DNA from: Saccharomyces uvarum
Lineage: Eukaryota; Ascomycota; Saccharomycetes; Saccharomycetales; Saccharomycetaceae
DNA length: 64,000 nucleotides
Assembly (NCBI GenBank): GCA_947243795.1
Contig: OX365929.1
Span: 248,001-312,000, forward strand
Direction: 5' to 3'
Below the pieces are notes generated by a model, which saw only the letters and a list, made by a program, of their open reading frames with translations, was not told the DNA's origin and ran no database searches. The position numbers and the translations under genes were made by a program. Of this stretch, positions 30,524-41,234 are shown one piece after another (position 1 is the stretch's first letter; each line of letters begins with the position of its first letter).

Positions 30524-32110
30524 ATGACGAAACCTTACTCAGAACATGTGCCAGTCCCCGAATTCAATGCCAAGACAAAGGACTTGCCAAAACCATTGGT
30601 GGAAAAATGCCCAACCATAACTGAAAGATTTATTAGTGCCTATGGTGCTAAGCCAGATTTCATTGCCAGATCTCCAGGTAGGGTTAATTTGATCGGTGAA
30701 CATATCGACTACTGTGACTTCTCCGTCTTGCCTTTGGCCATTGATGTTGATATGCTTTGCGCTGTTAAGGTCTTGGATGACAAGAATCCATCTATCACAT
30801 TAACCAACGCTGATCCTAAGTTTGCTCAAAGAAAATTCGATTTGCCTTTGGACGGTTCATATGTTACAATCGACCCTTCTGTCTCAGACTGGTCCAATTA
30901 TTTCAAGTGTGGTCTACATGTTGCTCACTCTTATTTGAAGAAACTTGCTCCGGAAAAGTTTGCTAACGCTCCCTTAGCTGGTTTAGAGGTCTTTTGTGAA
31001 GGTGATGTTCCAACTGGTAGTGGTTTGTCTTCTTCCGCTGCCTTCATTTGTGCCGTTGCTTTAGCCGTTGTTAGAGCTAACATGGGCCCTGATTATCACA
31101 TGTCCAAACAAGACTTAATGCGTATTACAGTCGTCGCAGAACATTATGTCGGTGTCAACAATGGTGGTATGGATCAAGCTGCCTCTGTTTGCGGTGAAGA
31201 AGATCATGTCTTATACGTTGAATTCAAGCCACAATTGAAGGCCACTCCATTCAAATTCCCACAGTTGAAAAACTATGAAGTTAGTTTTGTAATTGCTAAC
31301 ACCCTTGTTGTCTCCAACAAGTTTGAAACTGCCCCAACTAATTACAACTTAAGAGTGGTAGAAGTCACTACAGCTGCCAACGTATTAGCCGCTAAATATG
31401 GTGTTGTATTGCCTTCTGAAAAAGAAGGATCAAGTTTGAATAAAGGTAATTTAAGAGATTTCATGAACGCCTATTACGCTAGATACCACAACGTCTCTGC
31501 TCCATGGAATGGTGATATTGAAACCGGTATCGAACGTTTGACAAAGATGCTGGAATTAGTTGAAGAGTCTTTGGCCAGTAAGAAGCATGGCTTTAGCGTT
31601 GATGATGCCGCCCAAGCTTTGAACTGTTCTCGTGAAGAGTTTACAAAGGATTACTTAACAACATTCCCAGTCAGATTCCAAGTCTTAAAGCTATACCAAA
31701 GAGCCAAACATGTTTATTCTGAATCTTTGAGAGTATTGAGAGCTTTGAAATTAATGACCACTGCAAAGTTCGCCACTGATGAAGAGTTTTTCAAGCAGTT
31801 TGGTGCTTTAATGAATGAGTCTCAAGCTTCTTGTGACAAACTTTACGAATGTTCCTGCTCAGAGACTGACAAAATTTGTTCCATCGCTTTATCGAATGGG
31901 TCTTACGGTTCTCGTTTGACTGGTGCCGGTTGGGGTGGTTGCACCGTTCACTTGGTTCCAGGTGGGCCAAACGGTAATGTAGAAAAAGTGAAGAAGGCCC
32001 TCATCAACGACTTTTACAAGGTTAAATATCCCAAAATCACTGACGCTGAGTTGGAAGACGCTATCATTGTCTCTAAACCAGCATTGGGCAGTTGTTTGTA
32101 TGAACTATAA
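30524..32110 (+). CDS. GAL1: Galactokinase Gal1
   Basis: The 528-residue GHMP kinase phosphorylates galactose at C1 with ATP. The galactokinase signature [12 protein letters not shown] is at 52-63. The ATP-binding loop [12 protein letters not shown] starts at 163. The C-terminal [16 protein letters not shown] motif is intact. The Ser-Ala pair in the ATP loop, missing in the sensor Gal3, shows this is an active kinase rather than a GAL3 copy, although yeast Gal1 can also act as an inducer that binds Gal80. Length equals S. cerevisiae. Codon bias is high. Confidence 0.98.
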   Translation: MTKPYSEHVPVPEFNAKTKDLPKPLVEKCPTITERFISAYGAKPDFIARSPGRVNLIGEHIDYCDFSVLPLAIDVDMLCAVKVLDDKNPSITLTNADPKFAQRKFDLPLDGSYVTIDPSVSDWSNYFKCGLHVAHSYLKKLAPEKFANAPLAGLEVFCEGDVPTGSGLSSSAAFICAVALAVVRANMGPDYHMSKQDLMRITVVAEHYVGVNNGGMDQAASVCGEEDHVLYVEFKPQLKATPFKFPQLKNYEVSFVIANTLVVSNKFETAPTNYNLRVVEVTTAANVLAAKYGVVLPSEKEGSSLNKGNLRDFMNAYYARYHNVSAPWNGDIETGIERLTKMLELVEESLASKKHGFSVDDAAQALNCSREEFTKDYLTTFPVRFQVLKLYQRAKHVYSESLRVLRALKLMTTAKFATDEEFFKQFGALMNESQASCDKLYECSCSETDKICSIALSNGSYGSRLTGAGWGGCTVHLVPGGPNGNVEKVKKALINDFYKVKYPKITDAELEDAIIVSKPALGSCLYEL

Positions 32111-32960
32111 GTTCTGCTAATTGATTACGCTGAAATAAAATTCCTATTTTTCTCTACTTATGCACGATACTTGTATTACAAGAAGGTACATAATAATGAT
32201 AAATCATAAGACATAATTTGTATATGTACGCTACTATATGACGAACGATTTTACGATATTTTTTCTTTTTTCTAGTTCTTTAATTAGCGATGGACTTTAT
32301 TAAGACTGGACGAGCCACTTGATATGTTATCGCGTTACACCCTTTTGAAACTAAATCCTTGGCTACCGATGAACGCCATTATATTTGCATGGTAATTGCA
32401 GTTGCAGTCGTACCGGTGAACACCGAACTTTTCGCAGAATTCTTGGCATTGTAAACTCAAGAGATCCAGTATGCTAATAACGCTATTTTAGGACTTCGTT
32501 TATCTCTTTTTTTGAGGACCCTGCGAGAACATTTGTTCTGGTGATTATTTTTGTACCCGATTTAGGACAATATTGTTTTGGTAGCAGAGCGAGAAAAACA
32601 GACAAAAAGTTTCACTCCGTGAGGATAGGCGAAAACGGGCTTTATCGAGTATCTTGTCCCGAAAAGAGTTGTACAATGTCATCTGGAGGAAATTCTCGGA
32701 CGAAAAGTTTTCCGACTAGCAGAGGACAAAACTTGGACAAATTTTGTACAACCTATAGGATAACCATTTGAGTCAGTATCACTTAACTTTTGGCTTATTA
32801 TTTCTAAATACTTTTCATACTTCAATAACGGTTGACTGTAGTTTTTTATTTAGTCTTGTCTTGTCTTTACATTTAAGTTCGAGGAAACCGCATACCTCGA
32901 AGAGAAAACCTTTCGGTTCGAAGACGCTCATCTACGTATAGCAAGGATTTACCCAAGAAA
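32111..32960. other. GAL1 terminator and FUR4 promoter region
   Basis: This 850-bp stretch lies between two plus-strand genes. It holds a Gal4-like palindrome with a 12-bp spacer at 32697-32714. FUR4 is a known Gal4 target in S. cerevisiae. The 76-codon open frame at 32541-32771 has no visible homology and is not called. Confidence 0.5.
32697..32714. promoter_or_regulatory. Gal4-like site upstream of FUR4 with 12-bp spacer
   Basis: CGG and CCG half-sites flank ACGAAAAGTTTT, so the spacing is N12 where Gal4 prefers N11. It lies about 250 bp before the FUR4 ATG. Gal4 control here is an inference from S. cerevisiae FUR4. Confidence 0.4.
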
Positions 32961-34862
32961 ATGCCGGACGATTTATCAATACACTCGAGTGACTCTGCGA
33001 AAAGACTACATTCTCGCCAACCTGGGCAGTCTCACAATGGGGCCTTTGCACTAAATGGTATGGATTTGGAAAAAGAGTATAAAGCATCTCAAAGCAATGT
33101 AACTACCGAAGTTTACGAGGCATCAAGCTTAGAGGAAAAGTCAAGTTCAAAAAAACCACAATACAGTTCATTTTGGAAAAAGTTGTACTATGAGCATCTA
33201 GTCGTTGACAAATCAATTCTGGGAGTGTCTGTTCTAGACTCTTTTATGTACAACCAGGACTTAAAACCCGTTGAAAAAGAAAGGCGGGTTTGGTCTTGGT
33301 ATAACTTTTGTTACTTCTGGCTTGCAGAATGCTTCAATATCAACACCTGGCAAATTGCAGCCACCGGTTTACAACTGGGTTTAAACTGGTGGCAATGTTG
33401 GCTAACAATTTGGATTGGTTATGGGTTTGTTGGTGCTTTTGTCGTTTTGGCTTCCAGAGTCGGTTCTGCCTACCATTTATCCTTCCCAATATCATCTAGG
33501 GCATCCTTCGGAATTTTTTTTTCCTTATGGCCTATTATTAACAGAGTGGTCATGGCCATTGTGTGGTATAGTGTCCAAGCTTATATCGCAGCAACCCCGG
33601 TGTCTTTAATGCTGAAATCCATCTTTGGTAAAAACTTACAGGACAGAATACCTGATCACTTTGGTTCACCAAATGCTACAACTTACGAGTTTATGTGTTT
33701 TTTCATCTTTTGGGTTGCTAGTATTCCATTTTTACTAGTACCCCCTCATAAAGTTAGACACTTGTTTACTGTGAAGGCAGTCTTAGTTCCATTCGCCTCA
33801 TTCGGGTTTTTAATTTGGGCTATTAGAAAAGCCCATGGGCGTATCGCCTTGGGGTCTTTAACCGATGTGCAACCTCATGGCTCTGCATTTTCATGGGCCT
33901 TTTTAAGATCGCTAATGGGCTGTATGGCTAATTTCTCAACAATGGTCATCAATGCTCCAGATTTTTCAAGATTTTCAAAAGGCCGTAACTCTGCCCTATG
34001 GTCTCAACTAATATGTATTCCATTTTTATTTTCCATTACTTGTTTGATTGGTATCTTAGTTACTGCAGCTGGTTACGAAATATATGGCGTCAATTATTGG
34101 TCACCACTGGATGTGCTAGAAAAGTTTTTACAGACCAGCTATAACAAAGGCACAAGAGCGGGAGTCTTTTTGATTTCATTTGTCTTTGCGGTGGCGCAAT
34201 TGGGTACTAATATATCTGCAAACTCTTTATCATGTGGGACTGATATGTCTGCTATTTTCCCCAAATTTATTAATATTAAACGTGGTTCATTATTCTGTGC
34301 TGCTATGGCGTTGTGCATCTGTCCGTGGAATTTAATGGCGACATCAAGTAAGTTTACAATGGCCTTGTCCGCATATGCCATTTTTTTATCCAGTATTGCC
34401 GGTGTTGTTTGCTCGGACTACTTTGTTGTTAGAAGAGGCTACATCAAACTAACGCACATTTACTCCCATCAGAAAGGCTCTTTCTATATGTATGGGAATA
34501 GATTCGGTATTAACTGGAGAGCGTTGGCTGCTTATTTGTGTGGTGTAGCTCCTTGTTTGCCTGGTTTTATCGCCGAAGTTGGTGCGCCAGCTATAACTGT
34601 GTCAGATGGCGCTATGAAACTATACTACTTAAGTTATTGGGTGGGATACGGCTTAAGCTTTTCATCTTATACTGCGTTGTGTTATTTCTTTCCTGTGCCC
34701 GGATGCCCAGTCAACAACATTTTAAGGGACAAGGGCTGGTTCCAACGATGGGCCAACGTTGATGATTTTGAAGAAGAGTGGAAAGAGACAATAGAGAGAA
34801 ATGACTTGGAAGATGACGACATTAGCGTCTATGAACATGAAGGCGAAAAGACATTCATTTAA
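32961..34862 (+). CDS. FUR4: Uracil permease Fur4 (plasma membrane)
   Basis: The 633-residue product is an NCS1-family proton/uracil symporter. A long cytosolic N-terminus holds the Ser-rich degron region (SIHSSDSAK) where Npr1 and casein-kinase-type phosphorylation and Rsp5 ubiquitination at nearby lysines control endocytosis. About twelve membrane segments follow, with the family motifs NINTWQIAATGLQLGL, GSAYHLSFPISSRASFG and VINAPDFSRFSK. The C-terminal tail is acidic (ERNDLEDDDISVYEHEGEK). Length equals S. cerevisiae. The ATG at 32961 gives MPDDLSIHSS. Confidence 0.97.
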   Translation: MPDDLSIHSSDSAKRLHSRQPGQSHNGAFALNGMDLEKEYKASQSNVTTEVYEASSLEEKSSSKKPQYSSFWKKLYYEHLVVDKSILGVSVLDSFMYNQDLKPVEKERRVWSWYNFCYFWLAECFNINTWQIAATGLQLGLNWWQCWLTIWIGYGFVGAFVVLASRVGSAYHLSFPISSRASFGIFFSLWPIINRVVMAIVWYSVQAYIAATPVSLMLKSIFGKNLQDRIPDHFGSPNATTYEFMCFFIFWVASIPFLLVPPHKVRHLFTVKAVLVPFASFGFLIWAIRKAHGRIALGSLTDVQPHGSAFSWAFLRSLMGCMANFSTMVINAPDFSRFSKGRNSALWSQLICIPFLFSITCLIGILVTAAGYEIYGVNYWSPLDVLEKFLQTSYNKGTRAGVFLISFVFAVAQLGTNISANSLSCGTDMSAIFPKFINIKRGSLFCAAMALCICPWNLMATSSKFTMALSAYAIFLSSIAGVVCSDYFVVRRGYIKLTHIYSHQKGSFYMYGNRFGINWRALAAYLCGVAPCLPGFIAEVGAPAITVSDGAMKLYYLSYWVGYGLSFSSYTALCYFFPVPGCPVNNILRDKGWFQRWANVDDFEEEWKETIERNDLEDDDISVYEHEGEKTFI

Positions 34863-35244
34863 AGTCCTGCATATACACACAACACTCTCTGCATTGATTT
34901 GAAAAATCATCCCCATAATTATGTATTATGATAATATCTTACCTCTTATTTACACAACTTAATTTTATTCACATTTACATTTGTGCATTCAATTACCATT
35001 GAACATTAATTCTCATTTATAATATATTCAGTTGCATTTTCATTTGATTTCTATTCGTCTTATCGTTTAGTGTCTTGTTTCTTTTGTTTTCAAGTGAAAA
35101 AGGCAATCGTGTCATTTATCATATATAACCATTGCACCTTTTTGAAACGCTGTAAACCAAAATAAAAAGGGCGAGTCTCTCCTCGCAAGAGTATAAACAC
35201 CTCAGGCCTTTTTCCACAATTATTATAACATCCTCTTTCAAGTT
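34863..35244. other. FUR4-POA1 spacer
   Basis: This 382-bp AT-rich spacer has the FUR4 3' end and the POA1 promoter. A 10/11 match to the ARS consensus (ATTTACATTTG, 34973-34983) is present but weak. No gene is seen. Confidence 0.4.
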
Positions 35245-35778
35245 ATGTCAAACGTTACTTACGTCAAAGGTAACATTTTAAAAGCAACTCCGCGTCCTAG
35301 GATCCTTATTCACTCTTGCAATTGCAGTGGTTCCTGGGGTGGTGGGATCGCTTACCAACTTGCTTTGAATTATCCAAAAGCAGAGGAAGATTACATTAAA
35401 GTGTGCGAGGAATATGGTTCTGCTTTACTAGGTAAATGCGTATTACTTCCCAGTTACAAAAACTCGGATCTATTAATTTGTTGTCTGTTCACATCATCGT
35501 TTGGTGGTTCAAGTCATTCGGGAAAGCAAAGCATTCTAGAGTATACAAAACTGTCTTTAGATAAATTGAAGGTCTTCAGGGCAGCGGAAGGCAAAACTAA
35601 ACTAAGGGATGACATAATTAACACTTACATTGAAGATCATATCAAATACCCAATAGAAGAGTATAAGCTGGAAATGCCACAAATTAACAGCGGTATATTC
35701 GGTGTTCCTTGGAAAGAAACAGAGCGCGTTTTGGAAGAATTTAATGATAGTATGGATTTTACCGTATACCAACTGTAG
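35245..35778 (+). CDS. POA1: ADP-ribose 1''-phosphate phosphatase Poa1 (macro domain)
   Basis: The 177-residue product is one macro domain that removes the 1'' phosphate from ADP-ribose 1''-phosphate, a by-product of tRNA splicing. The ligand loops are visible: [20 protein letters not shown] near residues 21-40 and the late [14 protein letters not shown] near 152. The length equals S. cerevisiae. There is no targeting signal. It is convergent with CHS3 over 222 bp. Confidence 0.95.
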   Translation: MSNVTYVKGNILKATPRPRILIHSCNCSGSWGGGIAYQLALNYPKAEEDYIKVCEEYGSALLGKCVLLPSYKNSDLLICCLFTSSFGGSSHSGKQSILEYTKLSLDKLKVFRAAEGKTKLRDDIINTYIEDHIKYPIEEYKLEMPQINSGIFGVPWKETERVLEEFNDSMDFTVYQL

Positions 35779-36000
35779 TCGCTTTGAACAGCGAATGTGC
35801 ATGTAGGCGGATCCATTGTATCACCATTATCGAGTTTACTATACCATTTATACTTGCTTTCTATATTAGAAGTCAGTAACCTCATTAGTTTGAAAATTAG
35901 TTATATTATGTTTTTAATATATACTTTTCGAATAAATAAACTATAATTAACCAAATATCAATTTGTAAGTATCACAGCAAAAATCCTTTTTTTTTACTGT

Positions 36001-39000
36001 CTATGCAATCAAGGAGCCAGCTTCCTCCTTTCGGCTAAGAATTTCTTCTCTTTCGAATTCTCGCCAAGTTCTCATTTTAATCTTCGAGTGATCGAACTCA
36101 CCTTCATTTTCATCTTGTGCCTTCTTATTTCCACCAGCGATGGTTCTTGTATCACCCCATGAGAAATCATCGAATTTCCAATACGCATATGAAGGTAGTA
36201 AAAAATTCCAAATAGGTAACGCAAGAATATACACGCACATCCAGCCTAGGTACGACCATCTTGTAGCGGTAACAACAACAATCAAACCGGGCAAACCAAG
36301 AATAATTGCTAGTAAAACTAGAGTAATGATGGGAGTAGGTTTAGAGATAATGGCAAAAATGACAACATAAACTGTAAAGCAAATAGCTAAAGGCAGCACC
36401 AAAGTACCAATCAATTCAATACCGATCACAAATTGCATTGAGAAACAAAAAGTACCACATAAATCTCTAATCAAAACCAACTCAAAAAGGTTGTGTACTG
36501 TGGAATTGATCCATCTACGGCGTTGAGAAAGTAGAACCTTGAATTGATCAGGAGCAATGGTTTTACATGCAGCTTTCGGAACAAACACTTGCTTTCTCTT
36601 GGGGAAAGTTCTCAACATCAAAGATGATAGAAATCTGTCTTCACCTAATAATAATAAGTTTTTTTTGTGTAGAGTGTTGGTAACATTATCAGAATATCTT
36701 TCAACGATATCTGGGTTTGCCAATACAGGCACCCAATAACCTTCTGAACCTTTAGGGGATTTAATACGATACATTGAAAAACAACCAGGCAAACAAGTCA
36801 CTGAACCAAAGACAGATTCAAATGCTTTAGCTTGATGATGCGATATGTAATACTCAAAAACTTGAATTGCAGTTACCCAAGACTGTGCCTTATTAGCAAT
36901 CTTCGTCTCACCACAGAGGCCCATTATTAACGGATCTTTAACCATTTCAGCAACCATGTGAGTCACAGCATCGGGAAAGACCTTAGTATCAGCATCAACC
37001 ATAAGCACTGTTTCATAAAAGTCTGCCATTAACCCTGTAATTTGCCAGATATTTTTTAAAAGCTGAAATTCCAATTGAGTCATTCTTTCATCAAATGTAA
37101 TCTTTTCTAAAAAGGACATTAAAATGATCTGTGAATCACGCTTACCTCTATTACCAGGTTTTGCTGATCCTTGTTCTGCTGGAGTACCACATTTTACGAT
37201 TGTAATCATAGGAACACGTTGTTGATTTTCCGGTGAAACAGTGGAATCGTCATACTTGTAAAATCCTGCATAAATTTTGGCCATATTGTGTCTCTTGGAA
37301 CCGGAAGCAACAGCCACATATGAGTAGGGCATAACTTCGTCTGGCGGAGAGACAAAGTCATCCATCATTCCTAATGCTATCTCTGGCGTAGTCTTATCGT
37401 TGCCCGAACCCTTAATCAAACCATCACAAACAACCATTAATAATTTATGAGAATTTGGATAATCCGTGGTAGACAAAGAATCTAGAGTCGTTCTTAGACC
37501 TTCTTCGTCTTCTGAATAACATGTAACAAAGCAGATAGTATGAATTAATGGATACCCGTATGGCATGAAGTCCATTGGTGGCTGTTGAACAATATCCGGA
37601 TGTATAATCGTGGAGTCAAGGCTTTGAATAAGCGACGTTCCTGGCACAGGAGAAGAAGTGGCTTTGTTCCAAAACATGGAAGATGTGGGTAATAGAGTAG
37701 AAGGATTACGAGCATGTGCAGCTTTATTTGCAACAGACAATTTCCAGGCATTTTGCGTAGTCATCGTTGTCATTCCTCTGAATGAACCGGACGATTGTAA
37801 CGAGTTACTCATTGGGGTGTTCAAGTCTATTATAGATTCATTCAGTTGGAGCATTTTAGAGCTGTGTTTTTTCAGCAAGTCAAAAGTTGAAGCACGCTTA
37901 TTACCCAATGGCCTTTTAGAGTATTTCATCGGCCTCAAATGAGGATCAACTTCCTTTAAGGCAGCTTGTGTTTGAATATTATTAGACCAGTCTTCAATGT
38001 CGTTTGTATGTTTATCCATTGTTTTATTATCCATAATGTATGCACCTTGTTTCCTAGCCACCGTCCAACGGAAGTAGCATGCAATTAGAAATTTGATTAT
38101 CACCACTGAAAGGATGAACACCAAAGAAACATACAGGACAACATCGGACGCAATACAACCGACTGTTTTAGAATCCACTTCACCAACTTTGATGATTTCA
38201 CTTAAACATCTCGCAACTTTTCTTTCGTGTCCATTAGATAAGATCAACGAGAGATCATAACCTTGTAAATTTGAAGTTTTCAAGTCATCAAAGACAACGG
38301 GGTAGTCGACCTCATCCTTTTCCAACCAGTCAAGGATATCCAAATCCAAAACATCACCATTGTAAACAATTAAATTCCTTGAGGAGTTCTTTATACCATC
38401 CCAAGTAAAGTAAACATCTGCCTTTGACTTCAAACCATAAAAGGCATCTCTATCTTCTTTGGAAGTATGGCAATTCCACCCTGCGTAGTTTTCGACAGTA
38501 AAATTTGGTTTCGAAGAGCCATCTTGATTTTTCAACCTACATGGGAAATACCATGCTAAATTATTATCGTCATCATGAGGAATAGAAGAGTTGCTCTTTG
38601 GGGTTATAAGGTCGTGACAGTTACCGTTAACATTTTGAAACAAAAATGAGGCGTCTTTGCCAGCATCCGACCAAGGGCCATAGAGGGTATTTGAGTCCAC
38701 TTCAACGTCCTCTATATCAGAATGCGAAGAAGTGTCCAGATCGTAAGCCTTACCGTTAATAACCACAAATTCCGTGGATACTTCGTTGCTTTTCAAACGT
38801 AATTTGGAGTTGCTACAAACTGTCTTGGTGAAACCAAAAGTCACAAAGGCGACGATTGCACCAATGTACAAGATGACAGAGATCAAGGCGACTTTCTCCC
38901 TCCACGCCATCTGTCTTTCCTTTTTGGGCATCCCACACAAAGAAAGAATAGGAGCGGGTGCCCAAAATGTAATAAAATAACAGTACATCTGCCAAAATGA

Positions 39001-39507
39001 CAATGAATCGTCTGTATCTTTCCTTAACGGTTTTATAGGCTTTTTTACAGGCCGCATGGAGCTTTCTTCGAAATTATCGACCTCAAATTCATCGTCATCT
39101 TTGCCAAAATCATCATCAACAACAGTTTCATTACTAATTTTGACGGAATCTTTCCTTTCAGTAGTGTTCATTTCTTGTAACGGGTAGCCATCCATTTCGT
39201 GGTTGCTGACTTTGCTTCTCACCGATCCTTTGGAGCGCAATGAGCCGCCCCGACCGATCGCATTCGGATCGACACCGGTACTTGATGGCAACACATTCAA
39301 ATGGTTCATCTGTTCCTGTGTCTTCTGCGCATAATAAAAATGCGGGTTGTCAGGATTGTTCAGTCGACTTCTTTCAGGCCGCACTAAAGAACCTTGTCTA
39401 TGAGGTGCTCCCGAACTGACGCTGTGTCTGGATCTAAGCAAAGATTCCTCGTCTTGGTTAAGGTTTAGATAGTAATCATCGGAATCATCTCCTGTCAAGC
39501 CGGTCAT
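36001..39507 (-). CDS. CHS3: Chitin synthase III catalytic subunit Chs3
   Basis: The product polymerises GlcNAc from UDP-GlcNAc into most cell-wall, bud-ring and spore chitosan-precursor chitin. It is a GT2 membrane enzyme: a disordered N-terminus with Ser/Arg-rich sorting motifs, two or three membrane segments before residue 500, the catalytic block (VMLVDADTKVFPDAV with DXD, LPGCFSMYR, GEDRFL) and the hallmark QRRRW near residue 995, then C-terminal membrane spans. The open frame extends to 39540, but the ATG at 39507 gives MTGLTGDDSDDYYLN, the S. cerevisiae start, and 1168 residues against 1165. An MCB-type ACGCGT lies 273 bp upstream. Confidence 0.97.
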   Translation of the reverse strand: MTGLTGDDSDDYYLNLNQDEESLLRSRHSVSSGAPHRQGSLVRPERSRLNNPDNPHFYYAQKTQEQMNHLNVLPSSTGVDPNAIGRGGSLRSKGSVRSKVSNHEMDGYPLQEMNTTERKDSVKISNETVVDDDFGKDDDEFEVDNFEESSMRPVKKPIKPLRKDTDDSLSFWQMYCYFITFWAPAPILSLCGMPKKERQMAWREKVALISVILYIGAIVAFVTFGFTKTVCSNSKLRLKSNEVSTEFVVINGKAYDLDTSSHSDIEDVEVDSNTLYGPWSDAGKDASFLFQNVNGNCHDLITPKSNSSIPHDDDNNLAWYFPCRLKNQDGSSKPNFTVENYAGWNCHTSKEDRDAFYGLKSKADVYFTWDGIKNSSRNLIVYNGDVLDLDILDWLEKDEVDYPVVFDDLKTSNLQGYDLSLILSNGHERKVARCLSEIIKVGEVDSKTVGCIASDVVLYVSLVFILSVVIIKFLIACYFRWTVARKQGAYIMDNKTMDKHTNDIEDWSNNIQTQAALKEVDPHLRPMKYSKRPLGNKRASTFDLLKKHSSKMLQLNESIIDLNTPMSNSLQSSGSFRGMTTMTTQNAWKLSVANKAAHARNPSTLLPTSSMFWNKATSSPVPGTSLIQSLDSTIIHPDIVQQPPMDFMPYGYPLIHTICFVTCYSEDEEGLRTTLDSLSTTDYPNSHKLLMVVCDGLIKGSGNDKTTPEIALGMMDDFVSPPDEVMPYSYVAVASGSKRHNMAKIYAGFYKYDDSTVSPENQQRVPMITIVKCGTPAEQGSAKPGNRGKRDSQIILMSFLEKITFDERMTQLEFQLLKNIWQITGLMADFYETVLMVDADTKVFPDAVTHMVAEMVKDPLIMGLCGETKIANKAQSWVTAIQVFEYYISHHQAKAFESVFGSVTCLPGCFSMYRIKSPKGSEGYWVPVLANPDIVERYSDNVTNTLHKKNLLLLGEDRFLSSLMLRTFPKRKQVFVPKAACKTIAPDQFKVLLSQRRRWINSTVHNLFELVLIRDLCGTFCFSMQFVIGIELIGTLVLPLAICFTVYVVIFAIISKPTPIITLVLLAIILGLPGLIVVVTATRWSYLGWMCVYILALPIWNFLLPSYAYWKFDDFSWGDTRTIAGGNKKAQDENEGEFDHSKIKMRTWREFEREEILSRKEEAGSLIA

Positions 39508-41234
39508 CCTGGTTTTCCTTCCTACAGAAACTTTGAGCAAGACCTATGCAGAAAAGGAAAAAGCACCAAAAACACTTGGAAAATTGCAAATCGGTAACCG
39601 TTTATAAGCGTCTACCAAAGTGTGCTTTCTGTTAAGATTTACTAGAAGTTGAAGAGTTGAAGCTTAAACATAAATCTGAAACACAGGAAAGAATATTTTT
39701 GGATTTCTATTTTTATGCTCATTTCTTATTTTCATTTTTGATTTTTTTTTTTCGAGCCCTGCCTGCGTAAACTGCAATAACGCGTTTTACCCAAATGGGC
39801 AACCAAACAGGGTCACATGCAGGGGAGCTGCCAGGCCATGGATGCGATACAACATGAACCCTGTCCCAAAAGTGCCCGTTCGAGGCGTTCTATGTACGTC
39901 AAGAAATACCCAGATCGAGAATACATCCTGGTATTTTTTACTTCTTGTCTACTCGTATGTAGGGAAAATACTTCCAAGAAAGCTATAAAATGAGCAGTGC
40001 AAGTTCTTCTAAATTTCTGCATGGCAATAGCTTTCACCAATAGTGCTACACGAGATCTTCCGAGCCGTAGCCTAGCAAACAACGTACAATCTTGTCCCCA
40101 CAAGGTATCTTAACTACGGTATGGCCGCCGTTTCTGTAGTATGGCACCAGATTCTCGGATCCGGAAAAATAAAAGCGAGGACGCAATACAAGAGCTTTGT
40201 GACGCAACTCACGGGAGGAAATATACACAGAGCAAACAGGTTTTATTAATGTTTTTGCACTGCCGCATCCCTACTTGCTTTCATCAGTTACCGCTATTGC
40301 CATTTCTGAAAGTTGTATCAATTGTGCGTGACAAAGACACGTTCGGCAGATAGCGTTTGATTCATTAGCATGACGTGGACCTGAGTTTAAGGGTCTTGTC
40401 GTTTCGTAGAGCTTATTGAGCCGAGCGCCAAAATTCTATTTTGGGAGCAAGGCCTTCTTAGAAAACAAATGAACAGATACATCACTTCGGGTCATCGTGC
40501 TTTTGCATGAACCTGAGTTAAATATGCACATCGCCCTTGTTTACATGCTTTGTTAGTTCAATTGCTGAAGCTTGCGCTTGGGACTTGACTCTTGAAATAC
40601 AATCTAGATGATTTTCTTGCTGGAGTTTTTACTGACTTCCAGCTTTCACCTCCATTGTTTTTAAGAGAAGGAGCACTCTACACTCTTGTTTGTACCGTAC
40701 CTCGATAGCGTGTGATGTACTCTCCTGCCTTTTATGCCGTTAGTAAGAATGCTTCAATAAATGATCTGAAAACCCGTGCAGTGGAATGTCTCGATATCTC
40801 AAAATACAGGCAGTTACTTTCACAAAGAACTTCTACGCTACATACTTGATCTTTTATTGCAAGAAAGTTAATAGAAATAAAAGCGATCAATGCCAACTAT
40901 GAACTTCTACTGTTAAAGGGTTATTAGAAAGTTACTCTTGATGGCAACTACGACAGCTAGCAGAAGCATACTATTGTAACAAAGAGCTACATTAGTCTGG
41001 TGGAGAAATTGCGACTGCCTATTGATTGATTTTTTTTTTGGCTGATTCTCGCTATTTTTAGGGATAAAAAAAAATATAATTACCAAAGGTCTGAACTTCG
41101 AAGAATCCTTAGATAATACGTAATGATTACTAAACAGATCTGCAATATATCTATTAATAACCATTCATAGCGTCCCAGCCTGCCGTATTTGTGCATAATC
41201 ATAACCTGGAAAAAGCTAGGGTAGGAAAGACAAA
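39508..41234. other. CHS3/SCO2 divergent intergenic region, 1.7 kb, no gene
   Basis: This long spacer lies between divergent genes. An MCB core ACGCGT is at 39780-39785, which fits cell-cycle control of CHS3. No open frame exceeds 96 codons, and none shows a domain or homology. No tRNA boxes or LTR ends were recognised. The S. cerevisiae interval is also long. Confidence 0.5.
39780..39785. promoter_or_regulatory. MCB element upstream of CHS3
   Basis: ACGCGT is the MBF-binding core, 273 bp upstream of the chosen CHS3 ATG. A single 6-bp match is weak on its own. Confidence 0.35.

Noticed and set aside
34973-34983. 10/11 ARS consensus between FUR4 and POA1
   Set aside because: One mismatch in AT-rich DNA is expected by chance; not called as an origin.
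39813-40228. Overlapping 96- and 60-codon minus-strand frames in the CHS3-SCO2 gap
   Set aside because: No domain, no conserved motif; typical of random open frames in 1.7 kb.
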